Positions 26,427-35,652 of a DNA stretch of 64,000 nt are shown piece by piece. Every line of letters starts with the position of its first letter. Positions within the stretch are counted from its first letter, which is position 1. The stretch comes from Ralstonia sp. 25mfcol4.1 (lineage in GTDB: Bacteria > Pseudomonadota > Gammaproteobacteria > Burkholderiales > Burkholderiaceae). The position numbers and the translations under genes were made by a program. Below the pieces are notes generated by a model. That model was not told the origin of the DNA. It ran no database searches and saw only the letters and a program-made list of their open reading frames with translations. The stretch lies in NCBI RefSeq assembly GCF_900104095.1, contig NZ_FNJO01000007.1, positions 248,001 through 312,000 on the forward strand, in the 5' to 3' direction.

Positions 26427-27251
26427 ATGCGAAACAGACTTGCCCGATTTTTCCTGATGCCGCTGTGGCTGGCCTGCACGGCCATGGCCGTGCAGGCCGC
26501 CGAAGTCCCGATCGATGCCAAACCGCTGTTCGACGCCGCCGGCGTGGACGGCACCATGGTGGTCTACGACGTGCGCCAGCAGCGCATGCTGACCTACAAC
26601 CCGAAGCGCGCGGCCACCGCCTACTCGCCGGCGTCGACCTTCAAGATCTTCAATTCGTTGATCGGGCTCGAGACCGGCGCCGTGGCCGATGTCGACAACG
26701 ACAAGCTGCCATGGGACGGCAAGGTGTGGCTGCACCATGGCAAGCCGATCCTGCCGGAGGTCTGCAATGGCGATGTGGCGCTGCGCGCGGCGCTGAAGAA
26801 CTCCTGCGTGCCGGCCTACCAGGCGCTGGCGCGCCGCGTGGGGACAGCGCAGTACCGCAAGTACCTGCGCGCCGCGCATTTCGGCAATGCCGCTGTCGAT
26901 GGCCCGGTGGACCGCTTCTGGCTCAATGGCCGTCTGCAGATCACCACGTACCAGCAGATCGATTTCCTCGGCAACGCCGCCGCGCACAAGGTGCCGCTGA
27001 TCTCGGAGCAGAGCTTCGCGGCGCTTGACGACATCCTGACCATCGAAAGCACGCCCGCCTATACGCTACGCGCCAAGACGGGCTGGGCTACATCGGGCAA
27101 GGTCGATGTGGGCTGGTGGGTGGGCTGGGTCACGCGCGGGAGCGATACCTATGTATTCGCGATGAACCTGGACATGCCGCGCCCCGAAGTGGGTGCGAAG
27201 CGGCAGGAGATTGCCCGCGCAGTGCTCAGGCAGGTGGGCGCGCTGCCCTGA
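26427..27251 (+). CDS. Class D beta-lactamase (OXA family)
   Basis: A 274-residue periplasmic serine beta-lactamase with a signal peptide (MRNRLARFFLMPLWLACTAMAVQA). All class D motifs are present: catalytic Ser70 and Lys73 in STFK, SCV at 126-128, FGN at 152-154 (Phe in place of the more common Tyr), YQQIDFL near 175-181 and KTG at 217-219. It would hydrolyse penicillins, especially oxacillin types; carbapenemase activity cannot be judged. The ATG at 26427 begins the signal peptide. It is divergent from the RP3-like gene and convergent with fliR, whose stop is only 22 bp beyond its own. It is a chromosomal-type intrinsic gene, with no mobile element nearby. Confidence 0.93.
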   Translation: MRNRLARFFLMPLWLACTAMAVQAAEVPIDAKPLFDAAGVDGTMVVYDVRQQRMLTYNPKRAATAYSPASTFKIFNSLIGLETGAVADVDNDKLPWDGKVWLHHGKPILPEVCNGDVALRAALKNSCVPAYQALARRVGTAQYRKYLRAAHFGNAAVDGPVDRFWLNGRLQITTYQQIDFLGNAAAHKVPLISEQSFAALDDILTIESTPAYTLRAKTGWATSGKVDVGWWVGWVTRGSDTYVFAMNLDMPRPEVGAKRQEIARAVLRQVGALP

Positions 27252-27273
27252 AGGGATGGCGGCGGCCGGGGGA

Positions 27274-28059
27274 TCAGGGCGCCAGCTGGTCCAGTACCTG
27301 GGCCGCGGTCTGCAGGCCGGTGTCGACCAGGTGCTGCATGTAGACGCCCATCTCCGGCATGCACAGCGCCATCACGAGCATGCCACCGAGCAGGGTCACC
27401 GGGAAGCCGACCGCGAAGATCGACAGCTGCGGCGACGCCCGGTTCAGGATACCCATGGCCAGGTTCAGCGTCAGCAGCGCGGCAATCATCGGCAGCGCCA
27501 GCAGCATGCTGGAGGAAAAGACCATCGAGCCGGCACGGGCCACCACGCCCCATCCGTGCCCGGACAGCGGCACGGCGGCAATCGGCACGCCCTGGAAGCT
27601 GTCCACCAGGGCGGCCAGCATCATCAGGTGCCCGTCCAGCGACAGGAACATCAGCGTGGCCACGATATTGAGAAAGCGCGACAGCACCATCGTCTGCCCG
27701 CCCGACGACCGGTCGTAGAAGGCCGCGAACGACAGGCCCATCTGCAGGCCGATGATTTCGCCGGCCATCTGCACGGCGGCAAAGATCAGCCGCATCGAGA
27801 AGCCCATGGCCACGCCAATGCCCACTTCGTTCATGACGACCAGCAGACCCTCGTACGAATAGATCGGTGCGCTGGGGATGTGCCCGATCGTGGGCGACAC
27901 GATCGTGGCCAGCGCGGCCGCCAGCAGGATCTTCGCGCGGCGCGGAATGGTGGATTCGCTGAACAGGGGCGCGGTCGAGATCAGTGCCATCAGCCGGAAC
28001 ATCGGCCAGAGGAAGGCGGCGATCCACCCGTACATCTGGTCGGTGGTGACCTCGAACAC
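27274..28059 (-). CDS. fliR: Flagellar export gate protein FliR
   Basis: A 261-residue inner-membrane protein of the FliR/FlhB-type export gate, with about six hydrophobic segments. Recognisable family features are the PLFSESTIPRRAKILLAAALA loop near residue 35 and MGLSFAAFYDRSSGGQTMVLSRFLNIVATLMFLS in the middle. With FliP and FliQ it builds the helical pore through which flagellar proteins leave the cytoplasm. The start is the GTG at 28059 (MFEVTTDQMYGW). It is the last gene of the fliLMNOPQR transcript, 33 bp after fliQ, and it converges on the beta-lactamase gene with no clear terminator between them. Confidence 0.95.
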   Translation of the reverse strand: MFEVTTDQMYGWIAAFLWPMFRLMALISTAPLFSESTIPRRAKILLAAALATIVSPTIGHIPSAPIYSYEGLLVVMNEVGIGVAMGFSMRLIFAAVQMAGEIIGLQMGLSFAAFYDRSSGGQTMVLSRFLNIVATLMFLSLDGHLMMLAALVDSFQGVPIAAVPLSGHGWGVVARAGSMVFSSSMLLALPMIAALLTLNLAMGILNRASPQLSIFAVGFPVTLLGGMLVMALCMPEMGVYMQHLVDTGLQTAAQVLDQLAP

Positions 28060-28092
28060 GGTGCCTGGGTCCTGCGGGGAAGCGGCGGAGGA

Positions 28093-28362
28093 TCAGTGCG
28101 CCAGGGCGGGGATGCCCTGGAACACTTCGCGCATGTAGTCGACGAACGTGTTGATCATCCACGGGCCGACCAGCACCATCGTCACGAACAACGCGACCAG
28201 CTTCGGAATGAACGTCAGCGTCATTTCATTGATCTGCGTGGCGGCCTGGAACAGGCTCACCACCAGACCGGCCGCCAGCGCCACCAGCAGCAGCGGGGCG
28301 GACAGCATCAGTGTCATCTTCATCGCCTGCGTGGCGATCGTCATGACCATCTCGGGTGTCAT
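28093..28362 (-). CDS. fliQ: Flagellar export gate protein FliQ
   Basis: An 89-residue protein with two transmembrane hairpin segments (LMLSAPLLLVALAAGLVVSL and LVALFVTMVLVGPWMI), the usual FliQ length. The amphipathic linker FQAATQINEMTLTFIPK is the conserved family signature. It packs around FliP and FliR in the export gate. The ATG at 28362 (MTPEMVMTIATQ) lies 12 bp downstream of fliP. Confidence 0.95.
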   Translation of the reverse strand: MTPEMVMTIATQAMKMTLMLSAPLLLVALAAGLVVSLFQAATQINEMTLTFIPKLVALFVTMVLVGPWMINTFVDYMREVFQGIPALAH

Positions 28363-28374
28363 CTCAAGCTCCCA

Positions 28375-29184
28375 TCAATTCATGAAGCTCTGCGCCAGGG
28401 ACCCCAGCAGCAGTTGCCAGCCATCGACCAGCACGAACAGCATCAGCTTGAACGGCAGCGAAATGGTGGCGGGTGGCACCATCATCATGCCCATCGCCAT
28501 CAGCACGCTGGCCACGACCAGGTCGATGATCAGGAACGGAATGAAGATCGTGAAGCCAATCTGGAACGCGGTCTTCAGCTCGCTGGTGACGAAGGCGGGC
28601 ACCAGCACCGAGAACGGCACGTCGTCCGGGCCCTGCATTTCAGGTGTCTTGGCCATCTGGGCGAACAGCGCCAGGTCTTTCTCGCGCGTCTGGCGCAGCA
28701 TGAAGGCACGTACCGGCACCGCGGCGCGCTGCGCGGCGGTTTCCAGGCTGATGCGGTTTTCGGACAGCGGCTTGTAGGCGTCGGCGTAGACCTTGTCGAG
28801 CACCGGCGACATCACGAAGAACGTCAGGAACAGCGACAGGCCCACCAGCACCTGGTTGGGCGGCGACGACGCCGTGCCCAGCGCGTTGCGCAGCAGGCCC
28901 AGCACGATGATGATGCGCGTGAAGCCCGTCATCATCAGCATGGCCGCCGGCAGGAACGACAGCGACGTGAGCAGGACCAGCGTCTGGATCGACAGCGACC
29001 AGACCTGGCCGCCACCGGCGGCGGCGCGGCTGGTGACGCCCGGCAGCGACTGCGCCAGCGCGGCGTCGGGCGCGAGCCACAGCGCCAGGGGCAGCAGGGC
29101 CAGCAGGGCGGCCGCCACGCGCGACGGGCGCACGAAGGGCTTCACGGGTAGCCGCTGGACAGCGGCGGCACGCGGCGAGTTCAT
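28375..29184 (-). CDS. fliP: Flagellar export gate protein FliP
   Basis: A 269-residue protein with a cleavable-type N-terminal hydrophobic segment ([20 protein letters not shown]) and four further membrane helices. Family signatures are [32 protein letters not shown], the [22 protein letters not shown] loop and [29 protein letters not shown]. The ATG at 29184 overlaps the fliO stop (ATGA), so translation is coupled. FliP forms the main ring of the export gate. Confidence 0.95.
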   Translation of the reverse strand: MNSPRAAAVQRLPVKPFVRPSRVAAALLALLPLALWLAPDAALAQSLPGVTSRAAAGGGQVWSLSIQTLVLLTSLSFLPAAMLMMTGFTRIIIVLGLLRNALGTASSPPNQVLVGLSLFLTFFVMSPVLDKVYADAYKPLSENRISLETAAQRAAVPVRAFMLRQTREKDLALFAQMAKTPEMQGPDDVPFSVLVPAFVTSELKTAFQIGFTIFIPFLIIDLVVASVLMAMGMMMVPPATISLPFKLMLFVLVDGWQLLLGSLAQSFMN

Positions 29185-29714
29185 TTCTTGAGGTTTTCCT
29201 GCATGGCGCGCATCAGGCGTTCGCCGAAGCCGCCCTGCATGGGCGGGGTCGGCGGCATGCCGGTGGGCGCGCCGCTGTCCGGCTGTGCCGGAAGCGTATG
29301 GAGCGGGCGGATTTCGTTGGGCGAGACACCGAGCACGAGCCACGTATCGCCCACTTCCACGGTCACGACCTTCTGGCGCGTGCTGAGCGTCAGGCTGTTC
29401 ACGACCTTGATCGAGGCGTTGCCGGCACCGTGGCGCACCAGGCCCACGCGGCGGGCGAGCCAGGCCATGCCCAGGATCAGCGCAATGACCGCGAAGAGGC
29501 CCAGACCCGCCTGGGCCAGGCTGCCGCCGCTGCTGATCGCCGGCGCGTTGCTGGCGAACGTGTGGCTGGCGGCGGCACTGCTGGCGGGGGTGCCCGCCTG
29601 GACAGTGCCGGGCACGGCATCAGCGGCCTGCGCGCTGGTCACGGCAAGGCCCGAGAGGACCATGCCCGAGGCGATGCGCACGGCAGCTGCTGACCGGCGC
29701 GAGGCGGCTGTCAT
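29181..29714 (-). CDS. fliO: Flagellar biosynthesis protein FliO
   Basis: A 177-residue bitopic membrane protein. An N-terminal signal-like segment is followed by a Ser/Ala-rich stretch and one transmembrane helix ([24 protein letters not shown]). The cytoplasmic part has the conserved [39 protein letters not shown], typical of FliO. FliO is a chaperone for assembly of FliP rings. The ATG at 29714 overlaps the fliN stop (ATGA). Confidence 0.92.
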   Translation of the reverse strand: MTAASRRSAAAVRIASGMVLSGLAVTSAQAADAVPGTVQAGTPASSAAASHTFASNAPAISSGGSLAQAGLGLFAVIALILGMAWLARRVGLVRHGAGNASIKVVNSLTLSTRQKVVTVEVGDTWLVLGVSPNEIRPLHTLPAQPDSGAPTGMPPTPPMQGGFGERLMRAMQENLKK

Positions 29715-30178
29715 TTGTTGAGCTTCCGGATACGTTCGGACGGCGTGATGATGTCCGTCAGGCGAATGCCGAACTTGTCGTTCACCACCACCACTTCGCC
29801 CTGGGCGATCAGGTAGCCGTTCACGAGCACGTCCATCGGTTCGCCGGCCAGGCCGTCGAGTTCCACCACCGAGCCCTGCGCCAGTTGCAGCAGGTTCTTG
29901 ATGGGCACCTTGGTGCGGCCCAGTTCCACGGTCAGCTGCACCGGGATATCGAGAATCATCCCGATATCGTTGTGGAAGCCGCTCGGCGCATCTTGTGCCA
30001 GGGGCGGGAATACGGTGGAAGCCGCGGGCGTGGCGGTCGGCATGGCCGGGGCTGCCGGCGCCGTGGTAGCGGCCGCTTCGGCAGCGGGCGCAGCCTGTTC
30101 GACGCTGGTCTGCTCCGCCAGGGCGCTGGCCCAATCGTCCATCGGATCGACCGGCTTGTCCTGAGTGCCGTCAGTCAT
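29711..30178 (-). CDS. fliN: Flagellar motor switch protein FliN
   Basis: A 155-residue C-ring protein. The first 70 residues are acidic and Ala/Pro-rich. The C-terminal SpoA domain is unmistakable: NDIGMILDIPVQLTVELGRTKVPIKNLLQLAQGSVVELDGLAGEPMDVLVNGYLIAQGEVVVV. It forms the lower rim of the switch complex with FliM and binds the export ATPase complex through FliH. The ATG at 30178 overlaps the end of fliM by 8 bp. Confidence 0.95.
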   Translation of the reverse strand: MTDGTQDKPVDPMDDWASALAEQTSVEQAAPAAEAAATTAPAAPAMPTATPAASTVFPPLAQDAPSGFHNDIGMILDIPVQLTVELGRTKVPIKNLLQLAQGSVVELDGLAGEPMDVLVNGYLIAQGEVVVVNDKFGIRLTDIITPSERIRKLNK

Positions 30179-31181
30179 GATCGGTTTCCTTGTTGGGATC
30201 GCTGTCTTGGTAATTGATCATTCGTTCCACGCGCAGTGCGTACTGGCCGTTCATCGAGCCGAAACCGCACTGCATGACGGGCACGCCGTCAACCTTGCCG
30301 AAGATCTTTTCCGGCAGTTCGATCGGCAGCACGTCGCCTTCACGCATGGCCAGAACCTCGGCCACGGTGCTGCGCAGGTGCGCGAATTCGGCCACCAGTT
30401 CCACTTCGGCGGCACGCAGCTGGTTGGAAAGCTGGCCCAGCCAGCGCTTGTCCACCTCGACTTCGTCCTGCAGCGGATTCATCAGCAGATCGCGCAGCGG
30501 CTCGATCATCGAGAAGGGGATACAGATATGCAGTTGCCCGCCCACGGCGCCCAGTTCGATGTGGAACGCGGTGGTGACCACGGCATCGTTCGGGCCGGCC
30601 ACGTTGGCGAACTTGGTGTGCATCTCCGAGCGGACATAGTCGAACTCGATCGGATGCACGGTGCGCCACGCCTGGCTGTAGCTGTTCAGCGTCAGGTCGA
30701 GCATGCGGCGGATGATGCGCTGCTCGGTCTGGGTGAAGTCGCGGCCTTCCACGCGGGTGTGGAAGCGTCCGTCGCCGCCGAACAGGTTGTCGACCACCAG
30801 GAACACCAGGTTCGGGTCGTACACGAACAGTGCGGTGCCCCGCAGCGGCTTCATGTGAACCAGGTTCAGGTTGGTCGGCACCGGCAGGTTGCGCACGAAG
30901 TCGCCGTACTTTTCGATCCTGACCGTGCCCACCGAGATGTCGGCGCCGCGGCGGATGAAGTTGAACAGCGCGGTGCGCAGTGCCCGGGCAAAACGCTCGT
31001 TGATGATTTCGAGCGTGTGCAGGCGGCCGCGGACGATACGTTCCTGGTTGGCCAGGTTGTACGGCCGCACACCGCCTTCTTCGACGACCGGTGCGCTGGC
31101 CGCTGGCGTATCGGCTTCGCCGGATACGCCTTTCAGTAGTTCGTCTACCTCGTCCTGCGAGAGGAACTTGTCGTAGGCCAT
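30171..31181 (-). CDS. fliM: Flagellar motor switch protein FliM
   Basis: A 336-residue C-ring protein. The N-terminal CheY-P-binding peptide begins FLSQDEVDELLKG. The middle domain contains ERFARALRTALFNFIRRGADISVG and FVYDPNLVFLVVDNLFGGDGRFHTRVEGRDFTQTEQRII. The C-terminal SpoA domain includes LAMREGDVLPIELPEKIFGKVDGVPVM. It is the rotor protein that CheY-P contacts to switch rotation. The ATG at 31181 is 149 bp after the fliL stop; this gap has no gene and no clear terminator. Confidence 0.96.
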   Translation of the reverse strand: MAYDKFLSQDEVDELLKGVSGEADTPAASAPVVEEGGVRPYNLANQERIVRGRLHTLEIINERFARALRTALFNFIRRGADISVGTVRIEKYGDFVRNLPVPTNLNLVHMKPLRGTALFVYDPNLVFLVVDNLFGGDGRFHTRVEGRDFTQTEQRIIRRMLDLTLNSYSQAWRTVHPIEFDYVRSEMHTKFANVAGPNDAVVTTAFHIELGAVGGQLHICIPFSMIEPLRDLLMNPLQDEVEVDKRWLGQLSNQLRAAEVELVAEFAHLRSTVAEVLAMREGDVLPIELPEKIFGKVDGVPVMQCGFGSMNGQYALRVERMINYQDSDPNKETDHD

Positions 31182-31330
31182 CTAGTGTCCTGCCCCGTGA
31201 ACGGCTGTGAGGATGAAACTGTCCATGCCCGGCTTCAGACGTCGCGCGTCACGCGACGGCAGGAAAGAAGTTCGGCGGGCAGTTTCATATCTATCGGTTT
31301 GGCTCAGGGTTCGCGGTGCGGACAGCAGTG

Positions 31331-31819
31331 TTACTGCACCACGAACGAAGTAAACAAGACATCCAGGATCTTCTGCGGCGGCAGACCCGGGGCAAACGGC
31401 TGGCTGATTGCCGCCTGAATGTCCTGGGCCAGCTTGCGCTTGCCTTCCACCGTGGCCAGATCGGCCGGCTGGCGTGCAGAGAGCAGCAGCAGGATGCGGC
31501 TGCGTGCTTCCGGCTGATACTGGGCCAGACGTCCCTGGGTGTCGGCATCCGCCACCTTCAGCGACAGGCCGGTGTGCAGGAAGCGGTCGCCGTCCTCGCT
31601 CTTAAGGTTGACGGTGAACGCATCCAGCGGCACGAAGATCGGCGGCGGCACCACCGGGGCAGCCGGAGCTGCCGGCTGGTGATTGCTGCTGAGGATGCTG
31701 CCCAGGAAAAAGCCGCCAGCAGCCAGCACCACTACCAGCACGCCGCCGCCAATCAGCAGCAGTCGGCCGCGCTTGCTCGAAGTGCCGCCAGTCTGGGAGG
31801 GGGAAAGCGTGTTCGCCAT
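31331..31819 (-). CDS. fliL: Flagellar basal-body-associated protein FliL
   Basis: A 162-residue inner-membrane protein with a short cytoplasmic N-terminus, one membrane helix (LLLIGGGVLVVVLAAGGFFLG) and a periplasmic SPFH/stomatin-like domain (FVPLDAFTVNLKSEDGDRFLHTGLSLKVAD, ending FTSFVVQ). FliL surrounds the stator and modulates torque. The ATG at 31819 (MANTLSPSQ) is chosen because longer frames lack conservation. It is the first gene of fliLMNOPQR; a promoter must lie in 31820-31980 but I cannot assign it. Confidence 0.93.
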   Translation of the reverse strand: MANTLSPSQTGGTSSKRGRLLLIGGGVLVVVLAAGGFFLGSILSSNHQPAAPAAPVVPPPIFVPLDAFTVNLKSEDGDRFLHTGLSLKVADADTQGRLAQYQPEARSRILLLLSARQPADLATVEGKRKLAQDIQAAISQPFAPGLPPQKILDVLFTSFVVQ

Positions 31820-32305
31820 GAGATGCCTGTGTCGGAATGCCTGCCATTCTTCCTGAATCGCAGGTAAGCAAAGGGCCGATAAAAAGGGGGAAACCCGCTT
31901 AGCTTGGCCGTTTGAGCCAGCGGGCATCGGGCGCAGGGGCGCATTGGCGCGCCATTTGCGCCTGCTACGCTGGTTAACGATAACGGGGCGCGGAACTTAA
32001 GACGTGCGTGCCGGGATTCCTGTGGATCCTGACGTAAATGTAATGCATGAGCCGCTTTTACTCCGGCGATGCTGAACGGCCTTGCATGCAGCGGGAACCG
32101 TTCTAATCTGCAGCTTTGCAACAGTCCTGCACCCGCGAACCCTTGTCGTATCGTGTTTCGGCCAATTTAACTCTTATATAAGATATAAGACATTTGATCT
32201 CCGGCGGACTTCGGATTACAATCACGCGGCCGCTGGCGGTATTGCGCCGCCGGCCCACAAGAGACAAGGCAGTACCCGTTACAACCCTATTAACAGCAGG
32301 TTCCC
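31820..32305. promoter_or_regulatory. fliL-acnB divergent control region
   Basis: A 486-bp gap without a gene. It holds a GC-rich imperfect palindrome centred on GGCGCGCC (31938-31962) and, nearer acnB, the perfect 12-bp palindrome TCTTATATAAGA (32172-32183). A second ATATAAGA copy is shifted by 7 bp (32183-32190). This AT-rich cluster would overlap an acnB -10 element and looks like an operator for a GntR-type or other dimeric regulator. AGCAGG before the acnB ATG is a good ribosome site. Confidence 0.55.
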
Positions 32306-34897
32306 ATGCTTGATACCTATCGCGCCCATGTCGCCGAACGCGCTGCGCTTGGCATTCCTCCTCTGCCGCTGACCGCCAAGCAGACGGCCGAGCTGATCGA
32401 ACTGATCAAGAACCCGCCGGCGGGTGAAGAGCAGACCCTGGTGGACCTGATTACGTACCGCGTGCCGGCCGGCGTGGACGACGCTGCCAAGGTCAAGGCT
32501 TCGTACCTGGCCGCCGTGGCCCTGGGTTCGGAAAAGACCGCCCTGATCTCGCGCGCCCGCGCCACCGAACTGCTCGGCACGATGCTGGGCGGCTACAACA
32601 TCTCGCCGCTGATCGAACTGCTGGACGACGCCGAAGTGGGCGCCGTGGCCGCCGACGCGCTGAAGAAGACGCTGCTGATGTTTGACGCCTTCCATGACGT
32701 GAAGGAAAAGGCCGACAAGGGCAACGCCAACGCAAAGGCCGTGCTGCAGAGCTGGGCCGACGCCGAGTGGTTCACGAGCCGTCCGGAACTGCCGCAATCG
32801 CTGACGATCACCGTCTTCAAGGTGCCGGGCGAGACCAACACCGACGACCTGTCGCCGGCCCCGGACGCCACCACGCGCCCGGACATCCCGATGCACGCGC
32901 TGGCCATGCTGAAGAACAAGCGCGAAGGCGCGGCGTTCCAGCCGGAAGAAGACGGCAAGCGCGGCCCGGTGGCCTTCATCGAATCGCTGAAGGACAAGGG
33001 CAACCTGGTGGCCTACGTCGGTGACGTGGTCGGTACGGGTTCGAGCCGCAAGTCGGCCACCAACTCGGTGCTGTGGTTCACGGGCGAAGACATCCCCTTC
33101 GTGCCGAACAAGCGTTTTGGCGGCGTGTGCCTGGGCAGCAAGATCGCCCCGATCTTCTACAACACGATGGAAGACGCCGGCGCACTGCCGATCGAACTCG
33201 ATGTGTCGCAGATGGAAATGGGCGACGTCGTGGAACTGCGCCCGTACGAAGGCAAGGCCCTGAAGAACGGCGCCGTGATCGCCGAATTCAAGGTCAAGTC
33301 GGACGTGCTGTTCGACGAAGTGCGCGCCGGCGGCCGCATTCCGCTGATCATCGGCCGTGGCCTGACCGCCAAGGCCCGCGAGGCGCTGGGCCTGGCCCCG
33401 TCGACGCTGTTCCGCCTGCCGCAGAACCCGGTCGACACCGGCCGCGGTTTCACGCTGGCCCAGAAGATGGTCGGCCGCGCCTGCGGCCTGCCGGAAGGCA
33501 AGGGCATCCGCCCGGGCACGTACTGCGAACCGAAGATGACCTCGGTGGGCTCGCAGGACACCACCGGCCCGATGACGCGCGACGAGCTGAAGGACCTGGC
33601 CTGCCTGGGCTTCTCGGCCGATCTGGTGATGCAGTCGTTCTGCCACACCGCCGCGTATCCGAAGCCGGTCGACGTGAAGACGCACCACACGCTGCCGCAA
33701 TTCATCAGCACCCGTGGCGGTATCTCGCTGCGCCCGGGCGACGGCGTGATCCACTCGTGGCTGAACCGCATGCTGCTGCCCGACACCGTCGGCACCGGCG
33801 GCGATTCGCACACCCGCTTCCCGATCGGCATCAGCTTCCCGGCCGGTTCGGGCCTGGTGGCCTTTGCCGCCGCCACCGGCGTGATGCCGCTGGACATGCC
33901 GGAATCGGTGCTGGTCCGCTTCAAGGGCAAGATGCAGCCCGGCGTGACGCTGCGCGACCTGGTCAACGCCATTCCGCTGTACGCGATCAAGCAGGGTCTG
34001 CTGACCGTGGCCAAGCAAGGCAAGCAGAACATCTTCTCGGGCCGTATCCTCGAAATCGAAGGTCTGCCCGACCTGAAGGTGGAACAGGCCTTCGAACTGT
34101 CGGACGCCTCGGCTGAACGTTCGGCCGCAGGTTGCTCGGTGCACCTGAACAAGGAACCGATCATCGAATACATCAACAGCAACATCACGCTGCTGAAGTG
34201 GATGATCGCCGAAGGCTACCAGGACCCGCGCAGCCTGCAGCGCCGTATCAAGGCCATGGAAGCATGGCTGGCCGATCCGAAGCTGCTGGCTCCGGACGCC
34301 GACGCCGAGTACGCTGCCGTGATCGAGATCGACCTGGCCGACGTGCACGAGCCGATCGTGGCCTGCCCGAACGATCCGGATGACGTGAAGACGCTGTCGG
34401 ACGTGGCTGGCGCCAAGATCGACGAAGTGTTCATCGGTTCGTGCATGACCAACATCGGTCACTTCCGCGCCGCGTCGAAGCTGCTGGAAGGCAAGCGCGA
34501 CATCCCCGTGAAGCTGTGGGTCGCCCCGCCGACCAAGATGGACCAGAAGCAGCTGACCGAGGAAGGGCACTACGGCGTGTTCGGCACGGCCGGTGCGCGT
34601 ACCGAAATGCCCGGCTGCTCGCTGTGCATGGGTAACCAGGCACAGGTGCGCGAAGGCGCCACGGTGATGTCGACCTCGACGCGTAACTTCCCGAACCGTC
34701 TGGGCAAGAATACCAACGTGTACCTGGGCTCCGCCGAACTGGCCGCCATCTGCTCGCGCCTTGGCCGTATCCCGAACAAGGAAGAGTACATGGCCGACAT
34801 GGGCGTGCTGAACGCCAACGGCGACAAGATCTACAAGTACATGAACTTCGACCAGATCGAAGACTTCAAGGAAGTAGCCGATACGGTGACGGTCTGA
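32306..34897 (+). CDS. acnB: Aconitate hydratase B
   Basis: An 863-residue bifunctional aconitase/2-methylisocitrate dehydratase, converting citrate to isocitrate in the TCA cycle. The AcnB order is seen: N-terminal HEAT-like helical domain (residues 1-160), swivel domain with [14 protein letters not shown] and [17 protein letters not shown] (170-380), then the catalytic domain. Cluster-binding cysteines are Cys713 (GSCMTNIGH), Cys771 and Cys774 (GCSLCMGNQ), close to the Escherichia coli C710, C769 and C772. Its length matches the family. It is monocistronic, with an intrinsic terminator at 34980. Its codon use is even more GC-biased than its neighbours, as expected of a highly expressed gene, and produces very long spurious antisense frames. 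Confidence 0.98.
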   Translation: MLDTYRAHVAERAALGIPPLPLTAKQTAELIELIKNPPAGEEQTLVDLITYRVPAGVDDAAKVKASYLAAVALGSEKTALISRARATELLGTMLGGYNISPLIELLDDAEVGAVAADALKKTLLMFDAFHDVKEKADKGNANAKAVLQSWADAEWFTSRPELPQSLTITVFKVPGETNTDDLSPAPDATTRPDIPMHALAMLKNKREGAAFQPEEDGKRGPVAFIESLKDKGNLVAYVGDVVGTGSSRKSATNSVLWFTGEDIPFVPNKRFGGVCLGSKIAPIFYNTMEDAGALPIELDVSQMEMGDVVELRPYEGKALKNGAVIAEFKVKSDVLFDEVRAGGRIPLIIGRGLTAKAREALGLAPSTLFRLPQNPVDTGRGFTLAQKMVGRACGLPEGKGIRPGTYCEPKMTSVGSQDTTGPMTRDELKDLACLGFSADLVMQSFCHTAAYPKPVDVKTHHTLPQFISTRGGISLRPGDGVIHSWLNRMLLPDTVGTGGDSHTRFPIGISFPAGSGLVAFAAATGVMPLDMPESVLVRFKGKMQPGVTLRDLVNAIPLYAIKQGLLTVAKQGKQNIFSGRILEIEGLPDLKVEQAFELSDASAERSAAGCSVHLNKEPIIEYINSNITLLKWMIAEGYQDPRSLQRRIKAMEAWLADPKLLAPDADAEYAAVIEIDLADVHEPIVACPNDPDDVKTLSDVAGAKIDEVFIGSCMTNIGHFRAASKLLEGKRDIPVKLWVAPPTKMDQKQLTEEGHYGVFGTAGARTEMPGCSLCMGNQAQVREGATVMSTSTRNFPNRLGKNTNVYLGSAELAAICSRLGRIPNKEEYMADMGVLNANGDKIYKYMNFDQIEDFKEVADTVTV

Positions 34898-34979
34898 CGC
34901 GCCGCGTTTCTCCGCCACGGCGACGGCAGCAGTTGCAGCGCCAGTCGCCTGGCAGAGAAACGGCCTGATGGTCGATCAA

Positions 34980-35013
34980 CCCCGCACGCGTGCAAGCGCG
35001 TGCGGGGTTTTTT
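34980..35013 (+). terminator. Intrinsic terminator of acnB
   Basis: CCCCGCACGCG pairs perfectly with CGCGTGCGGGG over a 6-base loop and is followed by TTTTTT. It is 82 bp after the acnB stop. Confidence 0.95.
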
Positions 35014-35035
35014 GTTGTCGGCCGGAAAGCAGAAC

Positions 35036-35065
35036 GCCCGGCACGGCCTTGCGGCCGCACCGGGC
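35036..35065 (-). terminator. GC-rich hairpin after the DPYTDGAK-repeat gene
   Basis: Thirteen-base arms (35036-35048 and 35053-35065) pair at 11 of 13 positions around TTGC. It lies 27 bp past the stop of the gene at 35093. The U-tract is poor, so termination strength is uncertain. Confidence 0.5.
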
Positions 35066-35092
35066 GAATGGGTTGGACCGGCCCGACCGGCC

Positions 35093-35485
35093 TTACTTGG
35101 ACTTCGCCCCGTCGGTATAGGGGTCTGGCTTGCCGGTCTTTGCGCCGTCGGTGTACGGGTCGGGCTTGCCTACGCGGGCGCCATCCGTATAGGGGTTGTA
35201 CTTGTCCGACTTGGCGCCGTCCGTGTACGGATCGGCCTTGGCCGACGGGGCCAGGTCGCTGCGGGTCGACTTGTTCGCGCCTTCGGTATAGGGGTCGAAC
35301 TTGCCGGCCTTGGCGCCATCGGTGTAGGGGTCGGGCTTGCCCTTGGCGCCGTCGGTGTACGGGTCGGCCTTGCTGGCCTTGGCGCCCTGCGAATAGGGGT
35401 CGAACTTGTTCTGCGCGTGCGCAAGCGGCGCCATGGCCACGGCTGCCGCAGCGACGATCAGGCTGGAAAGAAGTGTCTTGCTCAT
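35093..35485 (-). CDS. Secreted DPYTDGAK tandem-repeat protein
   Basis: A 130-residue protein with a Sec signal peptide (MSKTLLSSLIVAAAAVAMAPLAHA, cleavage before QNKF). The mature 106 residues are almost wholly made of eight copies of the octamer (D/N)PY(T/S)(D/E/Q)GA(K/N/R), joined by short linkers such as GKP, SKA and AGKF. Most copies are spaced 11-12 residues apart; one place between copies 4 and 5 holds a degenerate SDLAPSAKA. There is no cysteine or histidine and little hydrophobicity, so it is probably extended or disordered and positively charged. I do not know a function. It is monocistronic between acnB (convergent) and a phasin-like gene. The start at 35485 has GAGG upstream. Confidence 0.85.
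   Translation of the reverse strand: MSKTLLSSLIVAAAAVAMAPLAHAQNKFDPYSQGAKASKADPYTDGAKGKPDPYTDGAKAGKFDPYTEGANKSTRSDLAPSAKADPYTDGAKSDKYNPYTDGARVGKPDPYTDGAKTGKPDPYTDGAKSK
35096..35410 (-). repeat. Degenerate 33-36-bp tandem repeat coding DPYTDGAK units
   Basis: Eight direct units encode the octamer repeat. At DNA level the core resembles GACCCGTACACCGACGGC with third-position drift (for example GATCCGTACACGGAC). The drift, with the protein motif preserved, suggests selection on the protein and not a recent expansion. Confidence 0.75.
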
Positions 35486-35652
35486 GGGAGCCTCGCCAGA
35501 TTGGGGCGCGATTCAAGGGCCCGCCCGAGTGCGCCCATCAAGCCATCGGGCAGGCGGCATGACGCAAGTCTCAATTTGCTGTCATTGCAAGGATAGACCT
35601 TGCCGCTCGAACGTGCCGACGGCGGGCCATGCCGGCGCCGGCACGGTGTTCG

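Noticed and set aside
31875..31882. GCCGATAA, the sigma-28 -10 consensus, near fliL
   Set aside because: It points away from fliL on the plus strand and has no TAAA-type -35 at the right distance; no gene begins downstream of it for over 400 bp.
31945..31959. A sigma-54-like element TGGCGCG-N4-TTGC with GG-N10-GC spacing upstream of acnB
   Set aside because: It is part of a larger GC palindrome, lies about 350 bp from acnB, and there is no nearby enhancer or sigma-54 activator. One chance match is expected at this GC content.
32279..34918. An 879-codon open frame antisense to acnB
   Set aside because: It mirrors a strongly expressed, GC-biased gene in the complementary frame. Its product is rich in His, Arg, Gln and Val with no recognisable domain, and acnB on the plus strand has full family motifs.
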